From Campylobacter devanensis (GTDB lineage Bacteria; Campylobacterota; Campylobacteria; Campylobacterales; Campylobacteraceae): a DNA stretch of 64,000 nt. Below the pieces are notes generated by a model. The model was not told where the DNA came from. It searched no databases and was given only the letters and a program-made list of their open reading frames with translations. The DNA lies in assembly GCF_002139915.1 (NCBI RefSeq), contig NZ_CP018788.1:930001-994000 (forward strand). The letters run 5' to 3'. This document shows, one piece after another, positions 17,779 to 27,729 of the stretch. Each line of letters opens with the position of its first letter. The first letter of the stretch is position 1. A program made the position numbers and the translations under genes.

Positions 17779-19865
17779 TGATAGAACAAAATCTAGCAAT
17801 GTCAATAAAACAAGCTAATGACTTAGCTTTAAGCGAATCGCATGAGTATATTAGTACTGAACATATTTTATATACTCTAACATTTGATAAGGAATTTATA
17901 AAAATTCTAGAAAATATCGGTATTAATGATGTTATAGCTTTAAGAAATGATCTAATAAATATACTCAAAGAGTCTCCAAAATCTAGCGAAAAAAAGCCAC
18001 CAATTCTTACTCATAAGCTTAGTGAATTATTCTCTAGCATTACTGCTGAGGAAAATTTTGGAATTGAGGAGTTTTTAGATGAAGTTTTGAGCGATAAAAA
18101 CTCACAAGCCTATCAACTACTTGAATTTCACGGATTAAATTTAGATGATAATGAACTACTATCTGTAGCTACAAATTTAAATGAATTAGTCAAAAATCAT
18201 CAAATAGACCCTGTGATAAATAGAGATAAAGAGATTGACAAAGCTCTTCAAATTCTATGCCGCCATAAGAAAAATAATCCGATTTTTGTAGGTGAAGCTG
18301 GAGTTGGTAAAACCGCAATAGTCCAAGGAATAGCCCAAAGAATAGTAGATGGAAAGGTTCCTGATAGATTAAAAGATAGCGTGATTTTTAGCTTAGATAT
18401 CTTTGCTATTTTAGCTGGAGCGAAGTATAGGGGTGAGTTTGAAGAGAGATTAAAAGAGATTATAAGTCGCTTAAAAGATAATAAAAATCATATAATTTTC
18501 ATAGATGAAATTCACACTATATTAAACACAGGTAGCAATGACAATGGCCAAGATGCGGCAAATATCTTAAAACCACACTTAGCAAATGGTGATATAAGGT
18601 GTATTGGCGCAACTACTTATAGTGAGTTTAGAAATTTCAATAAAGATAGAGCCTTGCTTCGTAGATTTAATAAAATAGATGTCGCCGAACCAAGCAAAGA
18701 AGAGACCTTAGAGATATTAAAAGGCTTAAGGCCAACCTATGAGAAATTTCATAATGTCAAATATAGCGATGAAATTTTAAGCCAAAGTATAGAGATGGCT
18801 AAGAGATATCTAACTGACAAATTCCTGCCTGATAGCGCTATAGATATCATTGATGAGGCTGGCGCATCGGCAAATATCGAGAATAAAAAAAGCGTAACAA
18901 AAACCAAAATCAATGAAATTGTCTCTAAAATAGCCAATATCTCAAATATCCAAACAAGCTCTGATAACACTCAAATTTTAAAAAATCTATCCACTATATT
19001 AAACCAAAAAATATTTGGCCAAGACCTAGCTATAAAGAGCTTAAATGACGCTTTAATCACATCATACGCAGGATTAAATGAGCCAAATAGGCCAATTGGT
19101 GTATTTTTATTTACTGGAAGTAGCGGTGTGGGTAAAACTGAGTTAGCAAAAGAGTTAGCAAATGCTTTAAATATCCATTTTGAGAGATTTGATATGAGCG
19201 AATATATGGAGAAACACGCCGTAGCTAAGCTCATTGGCGCACCTCCTGGATATATAGGGTTTGAAAATGGCGGAATGCTTACAAATATGGTTAAAAAGCA
19301 TCCTTATAGCGTGATTTTGTTTGATGAGATTGAGAAGGCTCATCCAGAGCTATTAAATATATTTTTACAGATTTTTGATAGCGCAACTCTAAGTGACGCA
19401 AGTGGAAATAAGAGTGATTTTAAAAATACAATTATCATAATGAGCTCAAATTTAGGCACCAAAGAAGCACCGATTATGGGCTTTAATAAAGATGATAGCG
19501 ATAAAACAGATAGAGCTGTGAAGGGATTTTTTGCTGCGGAGTTTAGAAATAGAATCGATAAGATTATAAATTTCAACACTCTAAGCCACGAAGTCTTAGA
19601 AAAAATAGTCCAAAAAGAGATAAAAGAGCTAGAGCTATCAGCAAAAAAAATCTCTATATCTATTAGCAAAAATGCGATTAATGAGATTATTAAACTTGGA
19701 TATAGTAGCGAATTTGGCGCTAGAAATCTTAAACGAACTATTAAAGATAAAATTAATCTTAAGCTATCCAAAGAGCTGCTTTTTGGTGCTTTAAAAAATG
19801 GTGGCACTGCCAATATTGATTTTAATGGCAGTGAGTTTGAGTTTAAATTTATCCAAGCAAAATAG
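17778..19865 (+). CDS. clpA: ATP-dependent Clp protease ATP-binding subunit ClpA
   Basis: Hexameric AAA+ unfoldase that feeds ClpP. Domain order: N-terminal ClpS-binding domain (residues 1-135), first AAA+ with Walker A GEAGVGKTA and Walker B HIIFIDEIHT, second AAA+ with Walker A GSSGVGKTE and Walker B SVILFDEIEKAHPE, then the C-terminal domain. An IMGF motif after the second sensor region is a candidate ClpP-docking loop. A longer frame starts at 17757, but the ATG at 17778 has an AGAGGA ribosome site, overlaps the clpS stop and gives a family-typical N-terminus; I use it (695 residues). Confidence 0.95.
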   Translation: MIEQNLAMSIKQANDLALSESHEYISTEHILYTLTFDKEFIKILENIGINDVIALRNDLINILKESPKSSEKKPPILTHKLSELFSSITAEENFGIEEFLDEVLSDKNSQAYQLLEFHGLNLDDNELLSVATNLNELVKNHQIDPVINRDKEIDKALQILCRHKKNNPIFVGEAGVGKTAIVQGIAQRIVDGKVPDRLKDSVIFSLDIFAILAGAKYRGEFEERLKEIISRLKDNKNHIIFIDEIHTILNTGSNDNGQDAANILKPHLANGDIRCIGATTYSEFRNFNKDRALLRRFNKIDVAEPSKEETLEILKGLRPTYEKFHNVKYSDEILSQSIEMAKRYLTDKFLPDSAIDIIDEAGASANIENKKSVTKTKINEIVSKIANISNIQTSSDNTQILKNLSTILNQKIFGQDLAIKSLNDALITSYAGLNEPNRPIGVFLFTGSSGVGKTELAKELANALNIHFERFDMSEYMEKHAVAKLIGAPPGYIGFENGGMLTNMVKKHPYSVILFDEIEKAHPELLNIFLQIFDSATLSDASGNKSDFKNTIIIMSSNLGTKEAPIMGFNKDDSDKTDRAVKGFFAAEFRNRIDKIINFNTLSHEVLEKIVQKEIKELELSAKKISISISKNAINEIIKLGYSSEFGARNLKRTIKDKINLKLSKELLFGALKNGGTANIDFNGSEFEFKFIQAK

Positions 19866-19868
19866 CTA

Positions 19869-20531
19869 ATGAACTCTATTTTTCCAAATCCATTAACTGC
19901 TCCAAAAGACGCTCCACTAGCATATGGTGGTGACCTAAGTAGTGAAATTTTACTTGATGCGTATATGCATGGTATTTTTCCATGGCCGTGTGATGGGGTG
20001 ATATTTTGGCATAGCCCTGACCCAAGGGCAATATTTTATCCACAAAATATTAAAATTCAAAAGAGTTTAAGGCCATTTTTAAGGGATTATAGAGTTAAAT
20101 TTGATTATAATTTTGCAGATTTTATCAATTTTTGCAAAACTCATAGAGAACAAAATGAGCCAACTTGGATAGATCAAAATGTTGTAGATAGCTATATTAA
20201 GATGCACGAATTAGGCTACGCTCACAGCGTGGAGGTCTATTATAATGATGAGCTTATTGGCGGGCTTTATGGGCTGATTTTTGGTAAGATTTTTTGTGGT
20301 GAAAGTATGATTAGTAAAGGCAAAAATGCCTCCAAAGTCGCTCTAATCACACTAGCTAAGGCATTAGCAAAATATGATTTTATCATAGATGCACAAGTAA
20401 TGAATCCTCATCTTAAATTTATGGGAGCTCAGGATTTAGCTAGGGATGAATTTTTGACTCTGCTTAAGATAAAATCAAATCAATCAAGCGGATTTGAAAA
20501 TTTTAAAGATTTAGAGTTAAATTTGGAATAA
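19869..20531 (+). CDS. aat: Leucyl/phenylalanyl-tRNA-protein transferase
   Basis: Adds Leu or Phe to N-terminal Arg/Lys of proteins, creating N-degrons for ClpS-ClpAP. The 220-residue protein has FPNPLTAPKDAPLAYGGDLS, GIFPWPCDGVIFWHSPDPRA, THREQNEPTWIDQ and GLYGLIFGKIFCGESM, all family signatures. It lies three bases after clpA, completing the tagging-adaptor-unfoldase set in one operon. Confidence 0.96.
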   Translation: MNSIFPNPLTAPKDAPLAYGGDLSSEILLDAYMHGIFPWPCDGVIFWHSPDPRAIFYPQNIKIQKSLRPFLRDYRVKFDYNFADFINFCKTHREQNEPTWIDQNVVDSYIKMHELGYAHSVEVYYNDELIGGLYGLIFGKIFCGESMISKGKNASKVALITLAKALAKYDFIIDAQVMNPHLKFMGAQDLARDEFLTLLKIKSNQSSGFENFKDLELNLE

Positions 20532-20572
20532 ATATTGCTTATGTATTGCAATAAATTTAAAAAGGATATATG

Positions 20573-21013
20573 ATGTACGCAGGTTTTAGTACTAGCAAAT
20601 CAAAACAATTAGTAGATTCGGCTCTTGGTAGTAGGGTTGCTAGAAACCAATTAATAGCTAGCAATATTGCAAATATCGATACTCCTTTTTATAAAGCTAA
20701 AGATATCGATTTTGAAACCGCTTTAATAGAAAAAAAAAGAGAGGTATATAAACTAGGTGCTAGTGAGCCAAAATTAGAACTCGCTAGAACAAATGATAAA
20801 CATTTTGCCGCAATCGATTTTCCATCAGTTAAGATTCCAACTATATATCTAAGAGATGGTCATATGGCTAGAAATGACGCTAATACTGTCGATCTAGATA
20901 TCGAAACTAGCGAAATGAGTAAAAATGTTTTAATGATTCAAGCACTAGATTCAGCTAGCAAAAAACATGGCGATATCTTTAAAAGCGTAATAGATGCAAG
21001 TGGAAAAATATAA
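20573..21013 (+). CDS. flgB: Flagellar basal-body rod protein FlgB
   Basis: Proximal rod component of the flagellar basal body. The 146-residue protein shows the rod-protein N-terminal helix with NQLIASNIANIDTPFYKAKD and a C-terminal helix. Two ATGs are adjacent (20570 and 20573); the AGGA ribosome site at 20563-20566 is better spaced from 20573. It begins the flgB-flgC-fliE-pbp operon and is preceded by a short AT-rich gap after aat that may hold a promoter. Confidence 0.94.
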   Translation: MYAGFSTSKSKQLVDSALGSRVARNQLIASNIANIDTPFYKAKDIDFETALIEKKREVYKLGASEPKLELARTNDKHFAAIDFPSVKIPTIYLRDGHMARNDANTVDLDIETSEMSKNVLMIQALDSASKKHGDIFKSVIDASGKI

Positions 21014-21023
21014 AGGATAAATA

Positions 21024-21518
21024 ATGGCATACTTAAGTGATTTTGATATTAGTGGATATGGACTTAGTGCGCAACGCTTTAGAATGAATGTAATTAGCTC
21101 AAATATAGCTAATGCAAATACTACTAGAACAGCCGAAGGCGGCCCATACCGCCGTAAAGAGGTTGTATTTAAGGCAATTGAATTTGATAAAGAGCTAAAT
21201 AAACAACTAAATGCTAAAAATGACTTTTTAGAAAATGAGAATCCTTTAGATGATCCAGATGCGCCAAGATTTCCAAAACCTGCGATCTCAACTGTGGTAG
21301 TCGATAAAATCGTACGTGATGATAAAGATTTTAAAATGAAATTTGATCCAACTCACCCAGATGCAAATGAAAAAGGTTATGTAATGCTACCAAACATAAA
21401 TCCAGTCATTGAGATGGCGGATTTAATAGAAGCAACAAGAGCATACCAAGCAAATGTATCAGCATTTCAAAGTGCCAAAGCGATAGCGACAAGTGCTATT
21501 GATATGATGAAAGGATAA
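21024..21518 (+). CDS. flgC: Flagellar basal-body rod protein FlgC
   Basis: Proximal rod protein, 164 residues. N-terminal DISGYGLSAQRFRMNVISSNIANANTT region carries the rod/hook ANANTT-type motif, and the C-terminal helix (EMADLIEATRAYQANVSAFQ) is the family hallmark that packs in the rod core. It is 10 bases after flgB with an AAAGGAT ribosome site and four bases before fliE. Confidence 0.96.
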   Translation: MAYLSDFDISGYGLSAQRFRMNVISSNIANANTTRTAEGGPYRRKEVVFKAIEFDKELNKQLNAKNDFLENENPLDDPDAPRFPKPAISTVVVDKIVRDDKDFKMKFDPTHPDANEKGYVMLPNINPVIEMADLIEATRAYQANVSAFQSAKAIATSAIDMMKG

Positions 21519-21522
21519 TTGA

Positions 21523-21813
21523 ATGAACATTAATAATATATCAAATTTAAATCCATTAGAGCAAAAAAGTAGTAAAAATGATAATTTACTAGACCAAAGT
21601 TTCTCTGATATTTTAACCAAAACTCTAGGCGAACTAAATGACGTCCAACAAAAAGCTGATAAAGCAGTAGCTGATCTAGCAACTGGAGAAGTAAAAGATC
21701 TACACCAAGCAGCGATTGCAATCGGCAAAGCAGAAACTAGCATGAAACTAATGCTAGAAGTAAGAAATAAAGCTATAAGCGCATATAAAGAGATAGCAAG
21801 AACACAGCTATAA
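21523..21813 (+). CDS. fliE: Flagellar hook-basal body complex protein FliE
   Basis: Adaptor between MS ring and rod, 96 residues. The C-terminal half (GEVKDLHQAAIAIGKAETSM, then LMLEVRNKAISAYKEI) is the conserved FliE signature. Its stop overlaps the ATG of the downstream penicillin-binding protein, a linkage also seen in other campylobacters. Confidence 0.95.
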   Translation: MNINNISNLNPLEQKSSKNDNLLDQSFSDILTKTLGELNDVQQKADKAVADLATGEVKDLHQAAIAIGKAETSMKLMLEVRNKAISAYKEIARTQL

Positions 21814-23648
21814 TGAGCCAAAATAGTAGCCAAAGCAAAGTATATGTAGTATTTTTGCTAATTGTTCTTGGTATCTTTATATTCTTAACAGTTATATTTT
21901 ACCGATCTAGTATCGAGCGTCGCCTTCCAAAACTCCAAAGTAGCGACTATACCAGTGCTATGCGTGGCTCTATATTAAGCCAAGATGGTTTTAGCCTAGC
22001 AAGCAGTCAAAAACTCTTTAAAGCGATGGTAGATACTAGAAATATTGATCCAAATAAAAAAGAGTTATTTATCAAACTATATACTTTATATAGTGGTGAT
22101 GACCCTAAAAAAATTAGAAAAATCCTAGCAAAAAAAGGTTTAGTAACTCTATCATATGAGATTGATGCCAAGGGTGCTGCATATCTAAAAGAGTTAGCTA
22201 GAAAGCTATATAGAAATAAAGTATTTATCGCATATCAAGATCCAAAAACCGGTATAGTCTCTACTCAAGGAATGAGCATTATAGAAAGCGGTGAAAGACG
22301 AATATATATGGCAAGTGACGCTTTAACGCCAGCTATTGGCTACATTAAAAAGATTGAAATAGATGGTATTACAAAAGTTGAAGGAGTAAAAGGAATTGAA
22401 AAAGTATATGATAACTTGTTATCCTCTACTCAAGATGAGCTAACAAAAGGACCAAGAGATCTAGCAAATACAATAATTTTAAGTAAAGACGCTGAGCTAT
22501 CTCGCCGTATTGATGGCTATAATGTCGTGCTAAATATTCCATTAAAACTACAAAAAATATTAGAAAAAATGGCTGTAGCAAAGATGAATGAACTAATTGC
22601 TAAAGAAGTTATAATAGGCGTTATGGAGGCTAAAAGTGGAGCTATAATTTCACTAGTTTCTACCTCTAGATACAATCCATCAAGTATCACTAAAAAAGAT
22701 TACCAATCACTAAATTCAACAGCAAGCGAATACGCTTATGAGATGGGTTCAGTTATGAAACCATTTATCTTTGCCCTACTTTTAAAAGCTGGCAAAATCG
22801 ATCCGCTTGAGATAATAAATGTCTATGGTGGTAAATATAAACTAGGTAAACGAACAATCACTGACAGTCATAAAAATGATACCCTAAGCGCCCAAGATGT
22901 AATCGTAGAATCTTCCAATGTTGGTATGATTCAAATTGTAGATAGATTAAGCGAATTTGAACTTTATAATGGTCTTTTAGAATTTGGATTTTCTCAAAAG
23001 AGCGGAATAGATCTAAGCTATGAACAAGTTGGCAATATACCGTCAATCTCTAAACTAAAAAATAAGGTATATAAATCCACGCTAAGCTATGGTTATGGCG
23101 TCCAAGCTACATTTATACAGCTTCTAAGCGCCTATAATGCAATCACAAATGATGGTGTTATGGTTACACCACGCATAGCTAGTCATCTAGAAAAAGATTC
23201 TAAAACCTATAAATACAAAGAACAAGAGTTTACCCAAATTCTCTCAAAAGCTCAAGCTCAAAAGATGAAAGATATCCTAATCAAAGTTGTAGAAAGTCCT
23301 AATGGAACTGCTAAAAGAACACAAATCCCAGGCCTAATAATTGGCGGCAAAACTGGTACTGCACATATCGCTACAAGTGGTGGTTATAGCGATAAGCGCT
23401 ATAATGCAAATTTCTTTGGCTTTGTCCGTGATGCCAAAGGCAAGGAATATACAATTGGCGTTTTAGTACGTGAACCAATGAAGCCATATCCATACTACTA
23501 TGCTTCATGGAGCGCATTGCCAATATTTCGCTCAACTATCGAGCTAATGGTAGAAAATGGCTACCTAACTCCAGCTAAACTAGACCCAAAAGCCATTAAA
23601 GCCATTAATGCTAAAGAGGGTAAGAATATAAATGTAATATTAGACTAA
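21813..23648 (+). CDS. Penicillin-binding protein transpeptidase (FtsI/PBP2 class B)
   Basis: A 611-residue class B PBP: short cytoplasmic tail, one membrane segment (residues 11-29), a dimerisation domain, and a transpeptidase domain with SVMK (catalytic serine), SSN and KTGT motifs in correct order. It cross-links septal or lateral peptidoglycan in the periplasm. Length and position next to fliE match the gene often called pbpB or ftsI in Campylobacter; which of the two morphogenetic roles it plays cannot be decided here. It overlaps fliE by one base. Confidence 0.92.
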   Translation: MSQNSSQSKVYVVFLLIVLGIFIFLTVIFYRSSIERRLPKLQSSDYTSAMRGSILSQDGFSLASSQKLFKAMVDTRNIDPNKKELFIKLYTLYSGDDPKKIRKILAKKGLVTLSYEIDAKGAAYLKELARKLYRNKVFIAYQDPKTGIVSTQGMSIIESGERRIYMASDALTPAIGYIKKIEIDGITKVEGVKGIEKVYDNLLSSTQDELTKGPRDLANTIILSKDAELSRRIDGYNVVLNIPLKLQKILEKMAVAKMNELIAKEVIIGVMEAKSGAIISLVSTSRYNPSSITKKDYQSLNSTASEYAYEMGSVMKPFIFALLLKAGKIDPLEIINVYGGKYKLGKRTITDSHKNDTLSAQDVIVESSNVGMIQIVDRLSEFELYNGLLEFGFSQKSGIDLSYEQVGNIPSISKLKNKVYKSTLSYGYGVQATFIQLLSAYNAITNDGVMVTPRIASHLEKDSKTYKYKEQEFTQILSKAQAQKMKDILIKVVESPNGTAKRTQIPGLIIGGKTGTAHIATSGGYSDKRYNANFFGFVRDAKGKEYTIGVLVREPMKPYPYYYASWSALPIFRSTIELMVENGYLTPAKLDPKAIKAINAKEGKNINVILD

Positions 23649-23686
23649 ATTTAACGCAAATAAAATCTTTTTAAGTCTCTTTTGCA

Positions 23687-23692
23687 TATAAT
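23687..23692 (+). promoter_or_regulatory. Predicted -10 box for mqnE
   Basis: TTGCATATAATTT holds a TATAAT 27 bases before the mqnE start, within the 70-base gap after the penicillin-binding protein gene. Confidence 0.5.
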
Positions 23693-23718
23693 TTAAGTTT
23701 TATTTTTTAGGTAGGATT

Positions 23719-24804
23719 ATGAATTTAATAGACAAGTTAGAAAACAATCAAAGATTGGAATTTGATGATGCTATCAAGCTTTATGATTTAGATCTATTTA
23801 CTCTAGGCAAATATGCCAATAAAATCAGAGAAGCTAAAAATGGTAAAAAGGTATATTTTAATATAAATCGCCATATAAATCCGACTAATTTATGTGCTGA
23901 TGTGTGTAAATTTTGTGCCTTTTCATCTCATAGACAAAGTGCTGATAAGAGTTATACAATGAGCTATGAGCAGATTATTGAAGCAGTAGATAAAAGCGTA
24001 TTAAACGGAGCCAAAGAGATACATATAGTCTCTGCTCACAATCCAAATGTATCATGGCAATGGTATCTAGAGATATTTAAAATGATAAAAAATAAATATC
24101 CAAATTTACACATAAAAGCACTTACTGCAGCAGAGGTTGATTACCTACATAGAAAACATGGCTTAAGCTATGAAGAAGTGATAGAAAAGATGATTGAGTA
24201 TGGTGTAGATAGTATGCCTGGCGGTGGGGCCGAGATATTTGATGAAGGCATTAGAGCTGAGATCTGCAAAGGCAAAGTAAGCAGTGATAACTGGCTTAAA
24301 ATTCACTCTCTTTGGCATCAAAAAGGTCACCAAAGCAACGCTACAATGCTATTTGGTCATATAGAGAACAAAGAGCATAGAATCGATCATATCCTTAGAA
24401 TTCGCTCGCTACAAGATCGCTCCCTAGCTCTAAATAACGGCGGTGGATTTAATGCTTTTATCCCATTAGTTTATCAAAGAGATAATAACTATCTTAAAAA
24501 TATCCCATTTTTAGGCTCAGTTGAGATACTAAAAACTATGGCTATTAGTAGAATTTTACTTGATAATATCAATCATATTAAAGCTTATTGGGCTACTTCT
24601 ACTTTAAATTTAGCTCTTGTAGCACAAGAATTTGGTGCTGATGATCTAGATGGAACGATAGAAAAAGAGAGTATTCAAAGCAGTGCTGGAGCAGCAAGTA
24701 AAAATGGTAAAAGTCAAAAAGAATTTATAGAGCTAATTCAAACAAGTGGATTTATACCAGTTCAAAGAGATAGCCTATATAATGAACTTATAATATACAA
24801 TTAG
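23719..24804 (+). CDS. mqnE: Aminofutalosine synthase (radical SAM)
   Basis: Second step of the futalosine route to menaquinone. The 361-residue protein has the radical-SAM cluster CxxxCxxC in NLCADVCKFCAF, preceded by INRHINPTN, which distinguishes MqnE from MqnC (VDRNINYTN at 38327). Further motifs: SMPGGGAEIF and SNATMLFGHIE. Campylobacters rely on menaquinone respiration and lack the classical Men pathway, which fits. It leads an operon with a purine permease and phosphoribosyltransferase; since futalosine steps release adenine or hypoxanthine, this grouping is biochemically sensible. Confidence 0.92.
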   Translation: MNLIDKLENNQRLEFDDAIKLYDLDLFTLGKYANKIREAKNGKKVYFNINRHINPTNLCADVCKFCAFSSHRQSADKSYTMSYEQIIEAVDKSVLNGAKEIHIVSAHNPNVSWQWYLEIFKMIKNKYPNLHIKALTAAEVDYLHRKHGLSYEEVIEKMIEYGVDSMPGGGAEIFDEGIRAEICKGKVSSDNWLKIHSLWHQKGHQSNATMLFGHIENKEHRIDHILRIRSLQDRSLALNNGGGFNAFIPLVYQRDNNYLKNIPFLGSVEILKTMAISRILLDNINHIKAYWATSTLNLALVAQEFGADDLDGTIEKESIQSSAGAASKNGKSQKEFIELIQTSGFIPVQRDSLYNELIIYN

Positions 24805-24812
24805 AAAGAAAT

Positions 24813-26135
24813 ATGGATATATTTAAGCTCAAACAAAACAATACAACTGTAAAAACCGAGCTAAATGCAGCTCTTACTACATTTTTGGCTATACTTTACA
24901 TAGTTCCAATTAATGCGCTTATCTTAAGCGATGCTGGTATGCCAAAGGAAGCTTTATTGGTAGCGACAGCCCTTATCACGATTCTAGCAACTATTTTTAA
25001 TGGCTTATGGGCTAACACACCAGTAGCACTAAGCACGGGAATGGGATTAAATGTTTACTTTACATATAGCATGGTAATTGGTATGCAAATTCCATGGCAA
25101 ACTGCACTTGGAGCGATATTTATAAGCTCAGCTATATTTACAATTTTAAGCTTTACAAATTTTCGCCTTTGGATTATCAAAAATATCCCACTAGATCTTA
25201 GGTGTGCCATTAGTGCTGGTATTGGTGCATTTATATGTTTTATTGGTCTATCTAAAATGGGTTTAATAGTTGCTAGTCCAGCTACTAAAGTTGCTATTGG
25301 CAATATTAGCGATCCTAAAGTTTTAGTTGGTGTTATAGGAATTATATTTATGATACTATTTTGGACTTTAAAACTGCGTGGCGGATTTGTTTTGGCAATT
25401 GCTGTAACATCAATTGGAGCGTGGATATTTGGAATTTATGAAACACCAAAAGAGATAATCTCGATACCTGTTAGCATCGCTCCTATTTTTGGTGAGCTTG
25501 ATATATTTTCAGCACTTCAAATTTCCCTTCTTCCGGCTGTTTTAACTCTATTTGTTACTCATCTATTTGATAGCATAGGCACTCTTACTGGAGTTGGAAA
25601 TAGAGCCAATCTATTTACACACGCTGATGGCGAAAAAAAATTAGCCAAAAATTTAGAAAGCGACGCAATAGCTGGCATGGGTGGAGCCATTATAGGTACA
25701 AGTACAATTATAACATGTGTAGAGAGTGCAAGCGGTGTAGAAGCTGGTGGCAGAACAGGACTTACGGCTGTATTTATAGGAATGTTTTTTATATTTACCC
25801 TATTTTTCTTACCACTATTTGGCTCTATTCCAGCTAATGCTATCTATCCAGTACTTGTAATGGTAGGTATTTTAATGTTTAGTGAACTTGGCAAAATCAA
25901 CTACAAAGATCCAGCTATTTGCGTTTCAACATTTTTAACTGTGATATTAATGCCGCTTACATACTCTATTACAATAGGATTGAGCGTAGGATTTATATCA
26001 TATTTTATTATTAAATTAGCACTAAGAAAATGGGAAGATCTGAATTTAGGCGTAAGTACACTAGCTATTATTAGTCTATTTGCCTTTATTGCTAGTTCAG
26101 CACCTAATCTATTTAAATCAATAATTGGAGGCTAA
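24813..26135 (+). CDS. NCS2-family purine permease (AzgA/PbuG-like)
   Basis: A 440-residue protein with 12-14 hydrophobic segments. The substrate-binding signature ESASGVEAGGRTGLTAV and the opening TELNAALTTFLAILYIVP are those of the AzgA-like nucleobase:H+ symporters, which carry adenine, guanine or hypoxanthine. It follows mqnE by 8 bases and runs into a phosphoribosyltransferase gene, so uptake and salvage of purine bases are linked to the futalosine pathway, which releases a purine base. Exact substrate not determined. Confidence 0.88.
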   Translation: MDIFKLKQNNTTVKTELNAALTTFLAILYIVPINALILSDAGMPKEALLVATALITILATIFNGLWANTPVALSTGMGLNVYFTYSMVIGMQIPWQTALGAIFISSAIFTILSFTNFRLWIIKNIPLDLRCAISAGIGAFICFIGLSKMGLIVASPATKVAIGNISDPKVLVGVIGIIFMILFWTLKLRGGFVLAIAVTSIGAWIFGIYETPKEIISIPVSIAPIFGELDIFSALQISLLPAVLTLFVTHLFDSIGTLTGVGNRANLFTHADGEKKLAKNLESDAIAGMGGAIIGTSTIITCVESASGVEAGGRTGLTAVFIGMFFIFTLFFLPLFGSIPANAIYPVLVMVGILMFSELGKINYKDPAICVSTFLTVILMPLTYSITIGLSVGFISYFIIKLALRKWEDLNLGVSTLAIISLFAFIASSAPNLFKSIIGG

Positions 26136-26139
26136 AAAT

Positions 26140-26583
26140 ATGACATATTATGATTTTAGCTCATTTGAACATGATGCCAAAATTTTAGCTAAAAGAGCTA
26201 GAGATGAATTTAATCCAGATGTTATTTTAGGTATTGCTAGAGGTGGATTAACTCTAGCTCATTTTTTAGCAAATGCGCTCAATATTAGAGATTGTTTTAG
26301 TCTAAACTCTATACATTATGAAAATACTACAAAGCTAGATACTGTCAAAATCTACAATATCCCAGATCTAAGCAAATTCAAAAGAGTATTAATTACAGAT
26401 GATATTATCGATAGTGGCGAATCTATAGTAGCTATCAAAAAAGAGATCAGTAGATTATATCCAAATTTAGAAATTGCTGTAGCTACTATATTTTATAAGC
26501 CAAAAGCTTTGATGTTACCTAATTTTACTATCAAAGAAGCTGATGATTGGATTGAGTTTTTTTGGGATTTAAGTTTAGAATAG
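26140..26583 (+). CDS. Purine phosphoribosyltransferase (type I)
   Basis: A 147-residue type I PRTase. The PRPP loop is RVLITDDIIDSGES and the flexible-loop start LGIARGGLTLAHFLA; C-terminal DDWIEFFWDL matches xanthine/hypoxanthine-guanine PRTases. It likely converts hypoxanthine, guanine or xanthine to nucleotides. An upstream TTG start at 26125 would overlap the permease, but GGAGG at 26127-26131 is ideally spaced for ATG 26140, which I choose. Confidence 0.85.
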   Translation: MTYYDFSSFEHDAKILAKRARDEFNPDVILGIARGGLTLAHFLANALNIRDCFSLNSIHYENTTKLDTVKIYNIPDLSKFKRVLITDDIIDSGESIVAIKKEISRLYPNLEIAVATIFYKPKALMLPNFTIKEADDWIEFFWDLSLE

Positions 26584-27729
26584 ATGATTATGCGAGCTGA
26601 GATTTTAATATACTATTTTTGCACAGGACTTACACTATGTATTCTTTATGCAACCCAGCCAATTGGTCCTATATTTGAAAGTGAACTTGGTATATCTAAA
26701 ACTCAAGCTGCTCTATTTACTACTGCGATAATGACTCCACTAGCATTTGCTGGAATATTTTATGGCTATCTACTTGAAAAAATTGCTATTAAAAATATCT
26801 TAGTCGTAGCGTTTTTACTTCTTGGTATTAGCGAGATTATTTTTAGCTTTGCTAATTCATACTTTTTATTATTAAATATTAGAGGATTTCAAGGGTTGCT
26901 AATCCCTGCTGTGCTAACTGGAATAATGAGCTATATAAGCCAAATTTCATCAAAAGATAATGTAGCAAGTGCTATTGGTATATATATTGGAGTTACTATT
27001 ATTGGTGGATTTATGGGGCGAGCATTAAGTGGATTTTTTACAGATATATTTGGCTGGAGACCATTTTTCTTTATTATTGGCTGCGTTGCTATTTTTGCTT
27101 CAATTTTACTACTTAAATTTAGCAAAAATATCAAAGCTAGCTACCTAAAACCACACTTAATAGATGTAATCCATACTCTAAAGCTTCGTCATAATCTTTA
27201 TATATTTTTAATGATTTTTGGAATATTTTTTACATTTCAAGCGATGCTTAACTTTATCCCATTTGAACTAGCTAGAATTGATGAAAACTATAATTCATCA
27301 AAGGCTGGAATGCTATATATTGGCTATTTAATTGGTGTTTTAGTTGCGTTTAATACTAAAAAAATTACAGCTCTATTTCACAGTCCAATAACTGCTATAA
27401 TAGCTGGAATCATAACCCTTATCATTGCTATTCAAATTTTTAGGATCGAGAGTTTTGGACTTATTTTTGTAGCAATGGTAGTCTTTTGCCTTGGAAATTT
27501 TATAACCCACTCTATTGCTAGTGGATTTATAAATAAGATGGCTACAACACATAAAGGAATCTCAAATGGTCTTTATGTAAGCTTTTACTATTTTGGCGGA
27601 GCGCTTGGTAGCTTTATCCCTGGACTTATTTATATGCCTTTTGGCTGGAATGCCTTTTTATGGCTTCTTAGCGTTATTAGCTTTATTTCATTAATTTTTA
27701 TTTTGGTGATTCGTGATATCAAGGCTTAA
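26584..27729 (+). CDS. MFS transporter, YnfM-like
   Basis: A 381-residue major facilitator with 12 predicted membrane segments. The first loop (FYGYLLEKIAIKNILVVAF) and the cytoplasmic FTDIFGWRPFFFIIG element resemble the YnfM/arabinose-efflux-like drug-proton antiporters. It begins immediately after the PRTase stop and its end overlaps the next gene by 17 bases. A second ATG at 26590 is an alternative start. Substrate unknown; its place in the purine operon might hint at nucleoside or base-analogue export, but that is speculative. Confidence 0.8.
   Translation: MIMRAEILIYYFCTGLTLCILYATQPIGPIFESELGISKTQAALFTTAIMTPLAFAGIFYGYLLEKIAIKNILVVAFLLLGISEIIFSFANSYFLLLNIRGFQGLLIPAVLTGIMSYISQISSKDNVASAIGIYIGVTIIGGFMGRALSGFFTDIFGWRPFFFIIGCVAIFASILLLKFSKNIKASYLKPHLIDVIHTLKLRHNLYIFLMIFGIFFTFQAMLNFIPFELARIDENYNSSKAGMLYIGYLIGVLVAFNTKKITALFHSPITAIIAGIITLIIAIQIFRIESFGLIFVAMVVFCLGNFITHSIASGFINKMATTHKGISNGLYVSFYYFGGALGSFIPGLIYMPFGWNAFLWLLSVISFISLIFILVIRDIKA

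Noticed and set aside
19340-19813. 157-codon minus-strand frame opposite clpA
   Set aside because: Shadow of the second AAA+ domain of clpA; hydrophobic antisense composition without any motif.
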